A stretch of 64,000 bases of DNA, taken from positions 1-64,000 of the forward strand of contig NZ_QLYZ01000018.1 of NCBI RefSeq assembly GCF_003350325.1. The letters run 5' to 3'. Position numbers and translations under genes: made by a program. This document shows positions 36,839 to 45,019 of the stretch, one piece after another (the first letter of the stretch is position 1; every line of letters starts with the position of its first letter). Under the pieces are notes generated by a model, which did not search any database, was not told where the DNA came from, and saw nothing but the letters and a program-made list of their open reading frames with translations. This DNA is from Vibrio rhodolitus (GTDB taxonomy: Bacteria; Pseudomonadota; Gammaproteobacteria; Enterobacterales; Vibrionaceae).

Positions 36839-37567
36839 CTAATGTATATCTTTCCAAAGGTCGCTTTCGCGACCTTTTTGTTTATCGAAACCGTCTTTAT
36901 TCGCGTCGTGACTCGCCGCAGCTAAATAGCGTCTCATTAAACCAACAAACTCCTCTCCTGAACGATCTAAATCGCTGGTGGCAATAAACACGTCATAATC
37001 ATAAAAGTCACGTTGATAGCGCATTCTGTTGGCTAACATCGCTTGAAGACCCGTGTAAGTATTGCCTTGAGATGAAAGATAAGGTCGAGAGTCGAGTACT
37101 TTATCTTCGAAGTAAGCGATCTGACCTTGCTGCTTGAGCCCTAAGTACAGTAACGCGCGCTGTCCGAGTAAAAGTTCAGTGGATATGCGCGGGCAAATGC
37201 TGTCTAGATAAGGCTCATAGCTTTTTAATTTAATCCCTATCCATGGGAGAGGTTGATACCAACCCTCGTGATGATGCTGGCAGATACCTATTTTCTGCAC
37301 GTTGTGCCAACTGACGACCCAGCCACCTTTGGCAAAGTGCTGCTGAAAATGGGTAGCAGTCAGCGTATAGGCGACGGTCGATTGTTCGATGAGCTTTTTT
37401 AGTGCGTAGTAAGCGGCGATAAGCAGTAAGAAACCGACAATTAACTGCTGCCAATTTGTCGCAAACCAAACGATGCATGCCGCCACAACAGCAACGGGTG
37501 TCGCTACCCAAATCTGCTTGAGGGAAATGTTTCTAAAGCGATGATTGTATAGATGTATAGTTTTCAT
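36839..37567 (-). CDS. DUF2982-type membrane-anchored protein
   Basis: 242 residues. Two hydrophobic segments (about 20-37 and 42-59) are followed by a cytoplasmic PH-like domain (TATHFQQHFAKGGWVVSWHNVQKIGI) and a polar C terminus. I recall this family as DUF2982 in Vibrionaceae; function unknown. AAAGGA precedes the ATG. The gene is convergent with ycbL and its last codons contain a hairpin. Confidence 0.75.
   Translation of the reverse strand: MKTIHLYNHRFRNISLKQIWVATPVAVVAACIVWFATNWQQLIVGFLLLIAAYYALKKLIEQSTVAYTLTATHFQQHFAKGGWVVSWHNVQKIGICQHHHEGWYQPLPWIGIKLKSYEPYLDSICPRISTELLLGQRALLYLGLKQQGQIAYFEDKVLDSRPYLSSQGNTYTGLQAMLANRMRYQRDFYDYDVFIATSDLDRSGEEFVGLMRRYLAAASHDANKDGFDKQKGRESDLWKDIH
36856..36877 (+). 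terminator. Terminator of ycbL inside the convergent gene
   Basis: Perfect 9-bp stem AAAGGTCGC (36856-36864) and GCGACCTTT (36869-36877) around TTTC, followed by TTG. The hairpin is inside the last codons of the minus-strand DUF2982 gene, so it serves both as coding sequence and as terminator. Confidence 0.75.
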
Positions 37568-37789
37568 CCATTTCCTTTGTTTTCAACCGACAGACATGCC
37601 ATTCAGTACTCAACGAAGGCTAAATGGATCAGTTTAAATATCGACTATTTTGTAAACTTACACCAACACGCCACACGTTTTTGTCGCAGAAAGGTGTCGA
37701 TTTCCTGTCATTAGCCGCAAATTTTTGGTATAAAACGCGCTTCAAATTTTCACCACTGCTCGGTATGCAGTGAAATGGAGAAACACTCG

Positions 37790-38161
37790 ATGAGACTTGC
37801 TCATAAGCGCAAAGTGCAGCTGAAACTGCAAAAGCACATTAAAGCGGCAGTTGCTAACGTTCAAGCAACTAAAAAAGCTAAGCCTGTAGTTGAGAAGAAA
37901 GTCGCTGTAGCACCAGCAGCGGAGAAAGTCGTTGCTGTTAAGCAAGCTGACGTTGCTCTGACTCCTAAGCAGCAACAAGTGCTAGATATTGTTGTTAGCA
38001 ATACTGATGGCATCAACCCTAAGGGTATCGGTCTAGCGGCTGGTCAAGAAGAAGCAAAAGCAGCTTCTTGGGCAACTGGCGCACTTAAAAAACTACTAGA
38101 AGAGAATCTAGTAGTTAAAGAACAACTAGCTGGCAACAAAGTTATCTACAAAGCTCTTTAA
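37790..38161 (+). CDS. Basic-tailed winged-helix protein
   Basis: 123 residues in two parts. The N-terminal 50 are rich in Lys, Ala and Val (HKRKVQLKLQKHIKAAV), resembling histone-like tails. The C-terminal part from about 57 (LTPKQQQVLDIVVSNTDG to VIYKAL) looks like a MarR/winged-helix DNA-binding domain. It is probably a nucleic-acid-binding protein; the target is unknown. GGAG precedes the ATG at 37790 at a long spacing, and a start at 37775 is possible. A strong terminator follows. Confidence 0.7.
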   Translation: MRLAHKRKVQLKLQKHIKAAVANVQATKKAKPVVEKKVAVAPAAEKVVAVKQADVALTPKQQQVLDIVVSNTDGINPKGIGLAAGQEEAKAASWATGALKKLLEENLVVKEQLAGNKVIYKAL

Positions 38162-38180
38162 TAGCTCAGCTCAAGTTAGG

Positions 38181-38210
38181 AAAAAGCCTCCACAGATGTG
38201 GGGGCTTTTT
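38181..38210 (+). terminator. Intrinsic terminator of the winged-helix gene
   Basis: Stem AAAAAGCCTCCACA (38181-38194) and TGTGGGGGCTTTTT (38197-38210) with one wobble, followed by TTTG. Confidence 0.88.
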
Positions 38211-38330
38211 TTTGCTTCAATTGTCCCGTCCTACTGTACGTTCAATTCACGTTGTATGTGCACAAATCTACAAAATAGAAACGTTCACATCACATATTTG
38301 ATAATAATAGTCAGAAGCCTCGGTGAAATA

Positions 38331-38450
38331 TACGTACGTATCGTTTGCGATTTGTCTTTGCTTGCTTTTAATTTTATTTCCATATAATTCAGTTAGATAA
38401 TATGGTTGTGTCATATTAGCTACGTAGATATACGTAGTATGGTTACGTAG
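38331..38450 (+). promoter_or_regulatory. Repeated TACGTA(G) sites in the TRAP operon promoter region
   Basis: TACGTACGTA at 38331-38340, and TACGTAG at 38421-38427, 38431-38437 and 38444-38450, all upstream of the TRAP transporter genes. Spacings of the last three starts are 10 and 13 bp. Short repeated heptamers of this kind are typical of NarL/FixJ-type regulators, and one such regulator is encoded at 43093-43728. The region 38213-38571 has no other gene I can support. Confidence 0.5.
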
Positions 38451-38571
38451 TGCATAAATCGACTGTTAAATTTTTCAGTGTTCTCGCCGATTTTATCTTG
38501 CTCATTGTTAAGTCATGCTGAATTTGAATAGGAAGTGTCGTAAAGGCGCTCGTGAAACAAAGGACCTGATA

Positions 38572-39699
38572 ATGAGAGCATTTAATTCATTTTTAGATGG
38601 AAAGCTAAAAGTTGGTATTGCGACACTAGCAGCATCGATTGCGCTAGTTGGTTGTGGAGAAGAGTCTAAACAAGAGACCGCCCAACAAGAAGTGAAACCA
38701 GAGAAAGTTTATAAGTTGAAGTTAGCTGAAACTTGGGGACCAAACTTCCCAATCTTTGGTGATGCAACTAAAAATATGGCGAAAATGGCAGAGGAAATGT
38801 CAGATGGTCGCCTAGTGATCACCATTGATTCATCAAACAAGCACAAAGCACCACTGGGTGTCTTTGATATGGTGAAGTCAGGTCAATATGACCTTGGTCA
38901 CTCAGCGTCGTACTACTGGAAGGGTAAAGTGCCTAATACACTTTACTTCACATCTATGCCTTTCGGTATGTTGCCAACCGAGCAATACGCATGGTTCTAC
39001 CACGGTGGTGGTATGGAGTTGATGGAAGAAGTGTATGCACCGCATAACCTACTGTCATTCCCTGGTGGTAACACAGATACGCAGATGGGTGGCTGGTTCC
39101 AAAAAGAGATCAACTCTGTCGATGACCTACAAGGTCTGAAAATGCGTATCCCTGGCTTTGCCGGTGAAATTCTTGCAGAACTTGGCGCTAAGCCAACTAA
39201 CATTGCTCCGGGCGAACTTTATACTTCGTTAGAGCGCCGCACTATCGATGCACTAGAGTGGGTTGGTCCATCGCTTGATCTGCGTATGGGTTTCCACAAG
39301 ATTGCACCTTACTACTACACAGGTTGGCATGAGCCAGGCACAGAGCTGCAATTCCTAGTCAACAAGCGTACTTGGGATAGCCTACCAGCTGATCTACAAG
39401 CGATTCTAGAAGTAGCGATGAAGACTGCCGCGTACGATATGTACACTCAGTCTAAGCATGAAAGTGGTAAGAACTGGGCATCAATCAAATCTGAGTATCC
39501 AAACGTAGAAGTGAAGGATTTCCCAGCGGAAGTGATTACTGCGCTAGAAGAAGCGAATGAGCGTCTACTTGCAGACCACGCAGCAAAAGATGAGCTAGCG
39601 AAGAAGATTCAAGAATCTCAAGCGGCATACATCGAACAGGTTCGTCCATGGTCAGATATTTCTCACCGTGCATACCTAAACAGCCAAGCTGAAAAATAA
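38572..39699 (+). CDS. TRAP transporter substrate-binding protein (2-oxo-acid/lactate-like DctP family)
   Basis: 375-residue lipoprotein receptor. The N terminus has a lipobox (ALVGC) and then an acidic linker. The TRAP-P signature ALEWVGPSLDLRMGFHKIAPYYYTGWHEPG resembles TakP-type and lactate-binding proteins rather than succinate-binding DctP, so a 2-oxo acid or lactate is the likely ligand (inference). The start is the ATG at 38572 with AAGGA upstream. A partial terminator separates it from dctQ, which would give excess binding protein. Confidence 0.87.
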   Translation: MRAFNSFLDGKLKVGIATLAASIALVGCGEESKQETAQQEVKPEKVYKLKLAETWGPNFPIFGDATKNMAKMAEEMSDGRLVITIDSSNKHKAPLGVFDMVKSGQYDLGHSASYYWKGKVPNTLYFTSMPFGMLPTEQYAWFYHGGGMELMEEVYAPHNLLSFPGGNTDTQMGGWFQKEINSVDDLQGLKMRIPGFAGEILAELGAKPTNIAPGELYTSLERRTIDALEWVGPSLDLRMGFHKIAPYYYTGWHEPGTELQFLVNKRTWDSLPADLQAILEVAMKTAAYDMYTQSKHESGKNWASIKSEYPNVEVKDFPAEVITALEEANERLLADHAAKDELAKKIQESQAAYIEQVRPWSDISHRAYLNSQAEK

Positions 39700-39772
39700 A
39701 TAGCTGTAAAAAAATGAAGTGACACAGTCACTCGAAGTCCAAGAAAACCCCTTAATTATTATTAGAATATTC

Positions 39773-39799
39773 GCTCCACCAGCTCCGGCTGAGTGGAGC
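39773..39799 (+). terminator. Attenuating terminator between TRAP binding protein and DctQ genes
   Basis: Stem GCTCCAC (39773-39779) and GTGGAGC (39793-39799), followed by TCTTTTT. It lies inside the operon, 27 bp before the dctQ start. Confidence 0.7.
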
Positions 39800-39825
39800 T
39801 CTTTTTAAGTTCCATGGAGTTAGGG

Positions 39826-40359
39826 ATGAGAAGTTTAATTTATATAGAGCGATTGTTTAATCGATTCGGGGATATCCTAGGATGGCTATCCAGTATCTTG
39901 TTTATTTTGTTACTGTGTAACGTTGTCTATGATGTCGTGATGCGTTATGTGTTTAACGATGTTTCTATTGCTTTCCAAGAAATGGAATGGCATCTATTTT
40001 CGGCTGTATTTCTAATTGGTGTGCCTTACGCCATCAAAGCGGGCGGTCATGTTCGCGTCGATTTATTCTATGAGCGTCTGTCGAACAAAGCCCAAGCGGT
40101 TATCGATCTACTTGGCACGCTATTTTTCCTCTTTCCTTTCTGCCTGTTGGTTGCGTGGTACGGCATCGATTTCGCCAAAGAAAGCTACGCATTAAATGAA
40201 ATGTCTGGTGACCCGGGTGGTCTGCCATATCGTTGGATCATCAAAGGCATGATTCCACTTTCATTCTTATTTATGGCGATCAGTGGCGTAGGGCTTGTCC
40301 TGCACTCACTTAATCGAATTTTTAATCCACACCTAATGCATACAACAGCAGAGAAGTAG
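39826..40359 (+). CDS. TRAP transporter small permease (DctQ)
   Basis: 177-residue inner-membrane protein with four hydrophobic segments (about 16-37, 50-70, 88-108 and 130-155). The DctQ motif FQEMEWHLFSAVFLIGVPYAI is intact. It forms the membrane complex with the large permease. Start at 39826 because GGAG sits just before; longer starts lie in the terminator. The dctM ribosome site begins right after its stop codon. Confidence 0.87.
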   Translation: MRSLIYIERLFNRFGDILGWLSSILFILLLCNVVYDVVMRYVFNDVSIAFQEMEWHLFSAVFLIGVPYAIKAGGHVRVDLFYERLSNKAQAVIDLLGTLFFLFPFCLLVAWYGIDFAKESYALNEMSGDPGGLPYRWIIKGMIPLSFLFMAISGVGLVLHSLNRIFNPHLMHTTAEK

Positions 40360-40369
40360 GAGGCAGCAC

Positions 40370-41653
40370 GTGGTCGGTATTGTAATGTTTTTTGTTGCCC
40401 TATTTGCATTGTTGCTAGGGTTTCCAGTCGCATTCACCTTTGGTGGTATTGCGTTAATCTTTGGTGTTTGGGCAGAAGGGTTCGATATGTTCGCCTTTAT
40501 GCCATACCGAATTCAATCAATTATGGAAAACACCGTTTTGATGGCGGTGCCGCTATTTGTCTTTATGGGGCTAGTACTGCAAAAGACTCGTCTGGCGGAA
40601 CAATTGCTTGAATCTATGGGTAAGTTGTTCGGTGGTGTACGCGGTGGTATCGCGATCTCTACCGTGCTGGTTGGCGCTCTGCTTGCCGCTTCTACCGGGG
40701 TTGTCGGAGCTTCGGTGGTGGCTATGGGCTTGATCTCGCTACCCGTGATGCTGAAGTACAATTACGATAAAGGTCTTGCTTGCGGCACTATCTGTGCATC
40801 AGGCACATTGGGGCAAATCATCCCGCCTTCGATTGTACTTATTCTTCTTGGTGATGTTTTGGGTGTTCCAGTGGGCGATCTTTTCCAAGCAGCAATCTGG
40901 CCTGGATTGGTGTTGGTGGGAGCTTACATCGTCTACATTCTTATTTATGCCAAAATGAACCCAGAAGCCGCTGCACCTATCGAGCGCGATGAAAGTGTTA
41001 GCCGTCAGCAAGAGGTGATTGCAGCGCTTAAAGCGGTAATTCCTCCATTGGCGTTGATCGTCGTGGTACTTGGCTCAATCTTCGCGGGTGTGGCAACACC
41101 AACCGAATCAGCGGCACTGGGTGGCGCAGGTGCAATCGTGTTAGCGGTGCTTTATCGCCAATTTAGCTGGGGCATGATTTATGATGCAGCAAAAGAAACG
41201 GTAAAAGTTACCGCGATGGTGTTTGCTATCTTGCTTGGTGCAACGGCGTTCTCGATGGCGTTTACCTATACCGGAGGCGATCACCTTGTTGAGCAGTGGA
41301 TGCTACAGATCCCAGGTGAGAAGTGGGGCTTCTTGATCATTACCATGCTAGTGATTTTAGTTCTTGGCTTCTTTATTGATTTCGTTGAGATCTGTTTCAT
41401 CATCGTGCCAATTCTGGCGCCAGTTGCCGAGCTGCTTGGCATCAATATGACATGGTTTGCGATTCTGGTTGCGATGAACTTGCAGACCTCGTTCTTAACC
41501 CCACCATTTGGATTTAGTTTGTTTTATCTCAAAGGTGTGGCGCCATCTGGCGTAACAACCCGTGATATTTATCGAGGTGTGATGCCATTTATCGCGATAC
41601 AGATAGCGGTGCTGGCAACCATTTTGGTCTTCCCGGAATTTTACGGAATGTGA
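40370..41653 (+). CDS. TRAP transporter large permease (DctM)
   Basis: 427-residue sodium-dependent permease with about 12 hydrophobic segments. Family blocks are VPLFVFMGLVL, GALLAASTGVVGASVVAMGLISLPVML, CASGTLGQIIPPS and VATPTESAALGG. GTG start with a strong AGGAGG site. Last gene of the transporter operon; a terminator follows before the sensor kinase. Confidence 0.92.
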   Translation: MVGIVMFFVALFALLLGFPVAFTFGGIALIFGVWAEGFDMFAFMPYRIQSIMENTVLMAVPLFVFMGLVLQKTRLAEQLLESMGKLFGGVRGGIAISTVLVGALLAASTGVVGASVVAMGLISLPVMLKYNYDKGLACGTICASGTLGQIIPPSIVLILLGDVLGVPVGDLFQAAIWPGLVLVGAYIVYILIYAKMNPEAAAPIERDESVSRQQEVIAALKAVIPPLALIVVVLGSIFAGVATPTESAALGGAGAIVLAVLYRQFSWGMIYDAAKETVKVTAMVFAILLGATAFSMAFTYTGGDHLVEQWMLQIPGEKWGFLIITMLVILVLGFFIDFVEICFIIVPILAPVAELLGINMTWFAILVAMNLQTSFLTPPFGFSLFYLKGVAPSGVTTRDIYRGVMPFIAIQIAVLATILVFPEFYGM

Positions 41654-41692
41654 TCATGTGATTTTTGTTAATCGGTTGTAAATGATACATTT

Positions 41693-41718
41693 AAGCGGCT
41701 TACATTAGTAAGCCGCTT
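41693..41718 (+). terminator. Terminator after the TRAP operon
   Basis: Perfect 11-bp stem AAGCGGCTTAC (41693-41703) and GTAAGCCGCTT (41708-41718) around ATTA, followed by TGTTTT. Confidence 0.85.
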
Positions 41719-41744
41719 TGTTTTAGTTGTAATGGGGAAAAGGA

Positions 41745-43100
41745 ATGCCTCTTAAAGCTAAGTTAATCTTGCTCAGCTTGTTGCCTTTATTGCTGGTCAC
41801 TATCAGCACCAGTTGGATTTCGGTTTATCAAGCGCAGACACTTCGTGATAAAGAGGTGGAGATTTTCCGTTCTAGCCTTATCAAATCAAAAGAAACTGCA
41901 CTACGAGACAGTGTCGATCTCGCCCTAGACTCGATTCGACATGTTTATAACGATCCGTCCTTAGATGAGCGTGTGGCGAAAGCGCAAGTTAAAGCCATTA
42001 TTGAAAAACTTCGCTATGGCACTGATGGCTACTTTTTTGTGTACGACCAAGAGGGCACAAATCTGGTTCACCCGATCATGCCGGAACTTCAAGGGCAGAA
42101 CTTGCTCGATATTCAAGATAACAATGGTGATTTCTTGATCGTCACCTTGCTTGAGCAAGCTCAGCGTGGCGGTGGTTTTCATCAATATCTTTGGAAAAAG
42201 CCTTCGACTGGAGAAACCGTTACCAAACTTAGCTATGCCGCTTGGCTGGATAAATGGCAATGGATGGTGGGTACTGGGCTTTATATTGAAGATGTCAGCG
42301 AAGAAGTCGCCAACCTCAAAAGTGCAGTGGACAAAAATATCGAAACGACCTTCTTTTCGATGATCATTATTGTCGTGGTCACCGTTGCGCTTATTGTCGT
42401 GGTAACGCTCGCGGTCAATTTGCATGAACATCGTATAGCAGACCGAAGTTTGAAAGAACTTGCACACAAAACGGTTATGTTTCAAGAAGATGAAAAGAAG
42501 CATCTTGCTAGAGAACTGCACGATGGCATTAACCAACTGCTGGTGTCGAGCAAGTGCCATCTTGAGCTTTTGAGTAACAAACTTGAAGACGAAGCGCAGA
42601 AACAACATCTGGCACATTCACAGCAATCATTGATGATGGCGATTAATGAAGTGCGGCATATATCGCATAAACTGCGTCCAAGTTCACTCGACGATATTGG
42701 ATTAGAAGCGGCGTTGGATACACTGTTGCAAGATTTTCGTGCCCACTCAGGTTTGAGTATCGAAGCGGTGTTTGATACTCAAAACAGCAAATTGAAATCG
42801 GAAGTTGCGACTACGCTTTATCGAGTGGCACAAGAGTCGTTGACCAATATTGAAAAGCACTCGCAAGCCAACGCCGTGAACGTCATCTTGCAGCAACTTG
42901 GTAGCCGACTTCAGCTCATTATCCGTGATGACGGGGTGGGGTTTGATGTTGGCTCGACACTGCGCAAGACTGGCATTGGTTTGCGTAATATGCGTGAGCG
43001 CGTAGAGTTTATTGGCGGCGATTTTGATCTCGAAAGCGAGCCAGGGTTTGGCACCGAGATAACGGTATTACTAGAGTTGGATGAGTTAGTTTATGGATAA
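41745..43100 (+). CDS. Cache-domain sensor histidine kinase, NarX-like core
   Basis: 451 residues. TM1 about 7-29, periplasmic single Cache domain (about 30-200; GTDGYFFVYDQEGTNLVHP), TM2 about 203-227, then HisKA_3 with phospho-accepting His in HLARELHDGINQLL and an HATPase_c domain (DDGVGFDVG, GIGLRNMRERV). Cache domains of this type bind small carboxylates. Since the gene follows a TRAP transporter, it probably senses the transported acid or a related one. It overlaps the regulator gene by 8 bp. Confidence 0.9.
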   Translation: MPLKAKLILLSLLPLLLVTISTSWISVYQAQTLRDKEVEIFRSSLIKSKETALRDSVDLALDSIRHVYNDPSLDERVAKAQVKAIIEKLRYGTDGYFFVYDQEGTNLVHPIMPELQGQNLLDIQDNNGDFLIVTLLEQAQRGGGFHQYLWKKPSTGETVTKLSYAAWLDKWQWMVGTGLYIEDVSEEVANLKSAVDKNIETTFFSMIIIVVVTVALIVVVTLAVNLHEHRIADRSLKELAHKTVMFQEDEKKHLARELHDGINQLLVSSKCHLELLSNKLEDEAQKQHLAHSQQSLMMAINEVRHISHKLRPSSLDDIGLEAALDTLLQDFRAHSGLSIEAVFDTQNSKLKSEVATTLYRVAQESLTNIEKHSQANAVNVILQQLGSRLQLIIRDDGVGFDVGSTLRKTGIGLRNMRERVEFIGGDFDLESEPGFGTEITVLLELDELVYG

Positions 43101-43728
43101 ACCGATCAACGTTGTAATCGTCGATGATCACCAAGTGGTCCTTGATGGTTTTATTGCTAGGCTAAGTCTTGAGTCTGATTTTAAAGTGATTGGCACGGCA
43201 AGTAATGGTGTTGAAGCCGTCGAAGTAGTCAAAGCCTTGCAGCCTGATGTGGTGCTGATGGACATCAGTATGCCACTGATGAACGGTATTGATGCCACGC
43301 GGATCATTAAAGCCGAGTGCCCAGAGGTTAAGGTGTTAATGCTGACGATGCACGATAGCCGAGAATACATTATGAAAGTAATGCAGTCAGGGGCTGTGGG
43401 CTATATGTTGAAAGAAATTTCTGCAGAAAAAATGGTTCAAGCGATTAAAACGGTTGAGCAAGGTTCTACTTACTTCTGTGAATCGGTCAGAGAAACTCTG
43501 TTCTCACAAGGGTCGCTCCCCGCAGCCGATAAGCCAAATCCGCTCAGCCGAAGAGAAGAAGCGGTGCTTAAATTAGTCGCTCAAGGTTACAGCAGCAAAA
43601 AAGTCGCGTCACAGCTGGATATTAGCTATCGAACCGTTGAGACACATCGACAAAATATCAAACACAAACTTGAGTTAAGTAGTACTGCCGAGCTGGCGAA
43701 ATATGCGGTAGAACGGGGCATGATTTAG
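43093..43728 (+). CDS. NarL/LuxR-type response regulator
   Basis: 211 residues. Receiver domain (1-120) with acidic DD in VIVDDHQVV, phospho-accepting Asp in VVLMDISMPLMNG and Lys in MLKEIS. C-terminal LuxR-type HTH (about 145-205; LSRREEAVLKLVAQGYSSKKVASQLDISYRTVETHRQNIKH is split across the recognition helix). Partner of the preceding Cache kinase, with which it overlaps. The likely target is the TRAP operon upstream, where TACGTAG repeats occur. This is inference from proximity. Confidence 0.92.
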   Translation: MDKPINVVIVDDHQVVLDGFIARLSLESDFKVIGTASNGVEAVEVVKALQPDVVLMDISMPLMNGIDATRIIKAECPEVKVLMLTMHDSREYIMKVMQSGAVGYMLKEISAEKMVQAIKTVEQGSTYFCESVRETLFSQGSLPAADKPNPLSRREEAVLKLVAQGYSSKKVASQLDISYRTVETHRQNIKHKLELSSTAELAKYAVERGMI

Positions 43729-43851
43729 CTGCGGTAAGCTCTGTCTACCTTCTGATTGAGCTTGGACAAACGTAAGGAATGTAAGCTTGAATGTCTCCAA
43801 GGCGCTCAAGTGATAGACTGCCGCGCTAAAGCTCAACAACTAAAAAATACT

Positions 43852-44199
43852 ATGACTTATCCGAAAAATCTTCATCAAGACTACCACGCTCATTTTTACT
43901 TTGATCAGCAAAGCAGTGATTTCGCTGCGTCAATCCGCGATAAAATTCATCAAGAATTTGGATTGTTCGTCGGTCGATTCAATCAACGTTTAGTCGGACC
44001 ACACACTAAATGGAGCTTTGAGATTGATTTTACTCATCAAGAATTTGAAGCCGCAGTCGCATGGCTTGACGCCAATCGCAATGGTCACTCAGTTTTAATT
44101 CATGCCGTAACTGGGGACGATTATCTTGACCACACTGATTATGTCTATTGGCTGGGTGAGCCTGTAGCTCTTGACCTTAGCGGTTTCACGCCTTTATAG
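43852..44199 (+). CDS. DOPA 4,5-dioxygenase-family protein
   Basis: 115-residue protein of the small DODA family (aromatic-ring extradiol dioxygenases). Conserved histidines are in YHAHFYFD, GPHTKWSFEIDF and HSVLIHAVTGDDYLDHTDY; these should bind iron. The bacterial substrate is unclear. A longer ORF from 43756 exists, but the family starts at this MTYPKNLHQDYHAH. No clear ribosome site. It may be transcribed with the upstream two-component genes. Confidence 0.8.
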   Translation: MTYPKNLHQDYHAHFYFDQQSSDFAASIRDKIHQEFGLFVGRFNQRLVGPHTKWSFEIDFTHQEFEAAVAWLDANRNGHSVLIHAVTGDDYLDHTDYVYWLGEPVALDLSGFTPL

Positions 44200-44382
44200 C
44201 TGAAAAATAAGTTAATTTGATTGCTTAAACCCAGCACTTATCGGCGGCTAGGTATAATCGATTTTACCGATTGTTAGTATAGCTGTAAGCATTTTTACCA
44301 CCGACGAGAGAAGGCGTATTCTAGCTCCATTGAAACAACACAGCCGAGTGTTGTTTGCTCATATCGAGTTAGGAGAATCAAG

Positions 44383-44859
44383 ATGTCTAATCAAATTACT
44401 TTAATTGGTCTAAATAGCGAAAAATCTGCTCAACTAGCTGAGCAACTAAACCAACTTCTTGCACACTACCAAGTGTTATACATGAACAGCCGTGGCTACC
44501 ATTGGAATATCAAAGGTCAGCAATTCTTTGAACTTCACGTGAAATTTGAAGAGATCTACACTGATCTACAAACCAAAATCGATGAGCTGGCAGAACGTAT
44601 TCTTACACTTGGTCATACACCGGATCATAGTTTTACGCGTTACCTAGAGCTTAGCGAGCTAAAAGAGCACGTTAATGCAACTCAAGGTCAAGACTGTGTC
44701 CAAGGTCTGGTGAAAGGCTTTAGCATGCTTATTCTTAAACAGCGTCAGATTCTAGAGCAAGCAGGCGAAGCTGAAGATGAAGGTACAGCGGCATTGATGG
44801 GTGATTACATTCGTGAGCAAGAAAAACTAATGTGGATGCTAAACGCATACTTGCAATAA
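44383..44859 (+). CDS. dps: Dps-family DNA-protecting ferritin
   Basis: 158-residue Dps: dodecameric iron-storing protein that protects DNA from peroxide. The ferroxidase site residues are seen in YHWNIKGQQFFELHVKFEEIY (His, then Asp/Glu from neighbouring subunits). The N terminus is short with only one lysine, so DNA binding by a basic tail is uncertain. AGGAGA precedes the ATG, and a terminator follows. Upstream region 44200-44382 holds the promoter; I see no clear OxyR or Fur site. Confidence 0.93.
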   Translation: MSNQITLIGLNSEKSAQLAEQLNQLLAHYQVLYMNSRGYHWNIKGQQFFELHVKFEEIYTDLQTKIDELAERILTLGHTPDHSFTRYLELSELKEHVNATQGQDCVQGLVKGFSMLILKQRQILEQAGEAEDEGTAALMGDYIREQEKLMWMLNAYLQ

Positions 44860-44875
44860 TCGCTGATAGTGAAGA

Positions 44876-44891
44876 GGGAGCAAATGCTCCC
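44876..44891 (+). terminator. Intrinsic terminator of dps
   Basis: Stem GGGAGCA (44876-44882) and TGCTCCC (44885-44891), followed by TTTTTT. Confidence 0.85.
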
Positions 44892-45019
44892 TTTTTTACG
44901 TTGGTAGATTTTGCCTGACAAATTGAGCTGTTATTCGTTAGCCGGTGGTAAAGAGAAACTGAACTAAAAAGAGCCATTTACGTAAATATTAGTCGGTGTA
45001 GTTACGGAGTGGATTCAAG

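Noticed and set aside
38196..38387. Plus-strand 63-codon ORF in the TRAP promoter region
   Set aside because: It begins inside the preceding terminator and lacks a ribosome site.
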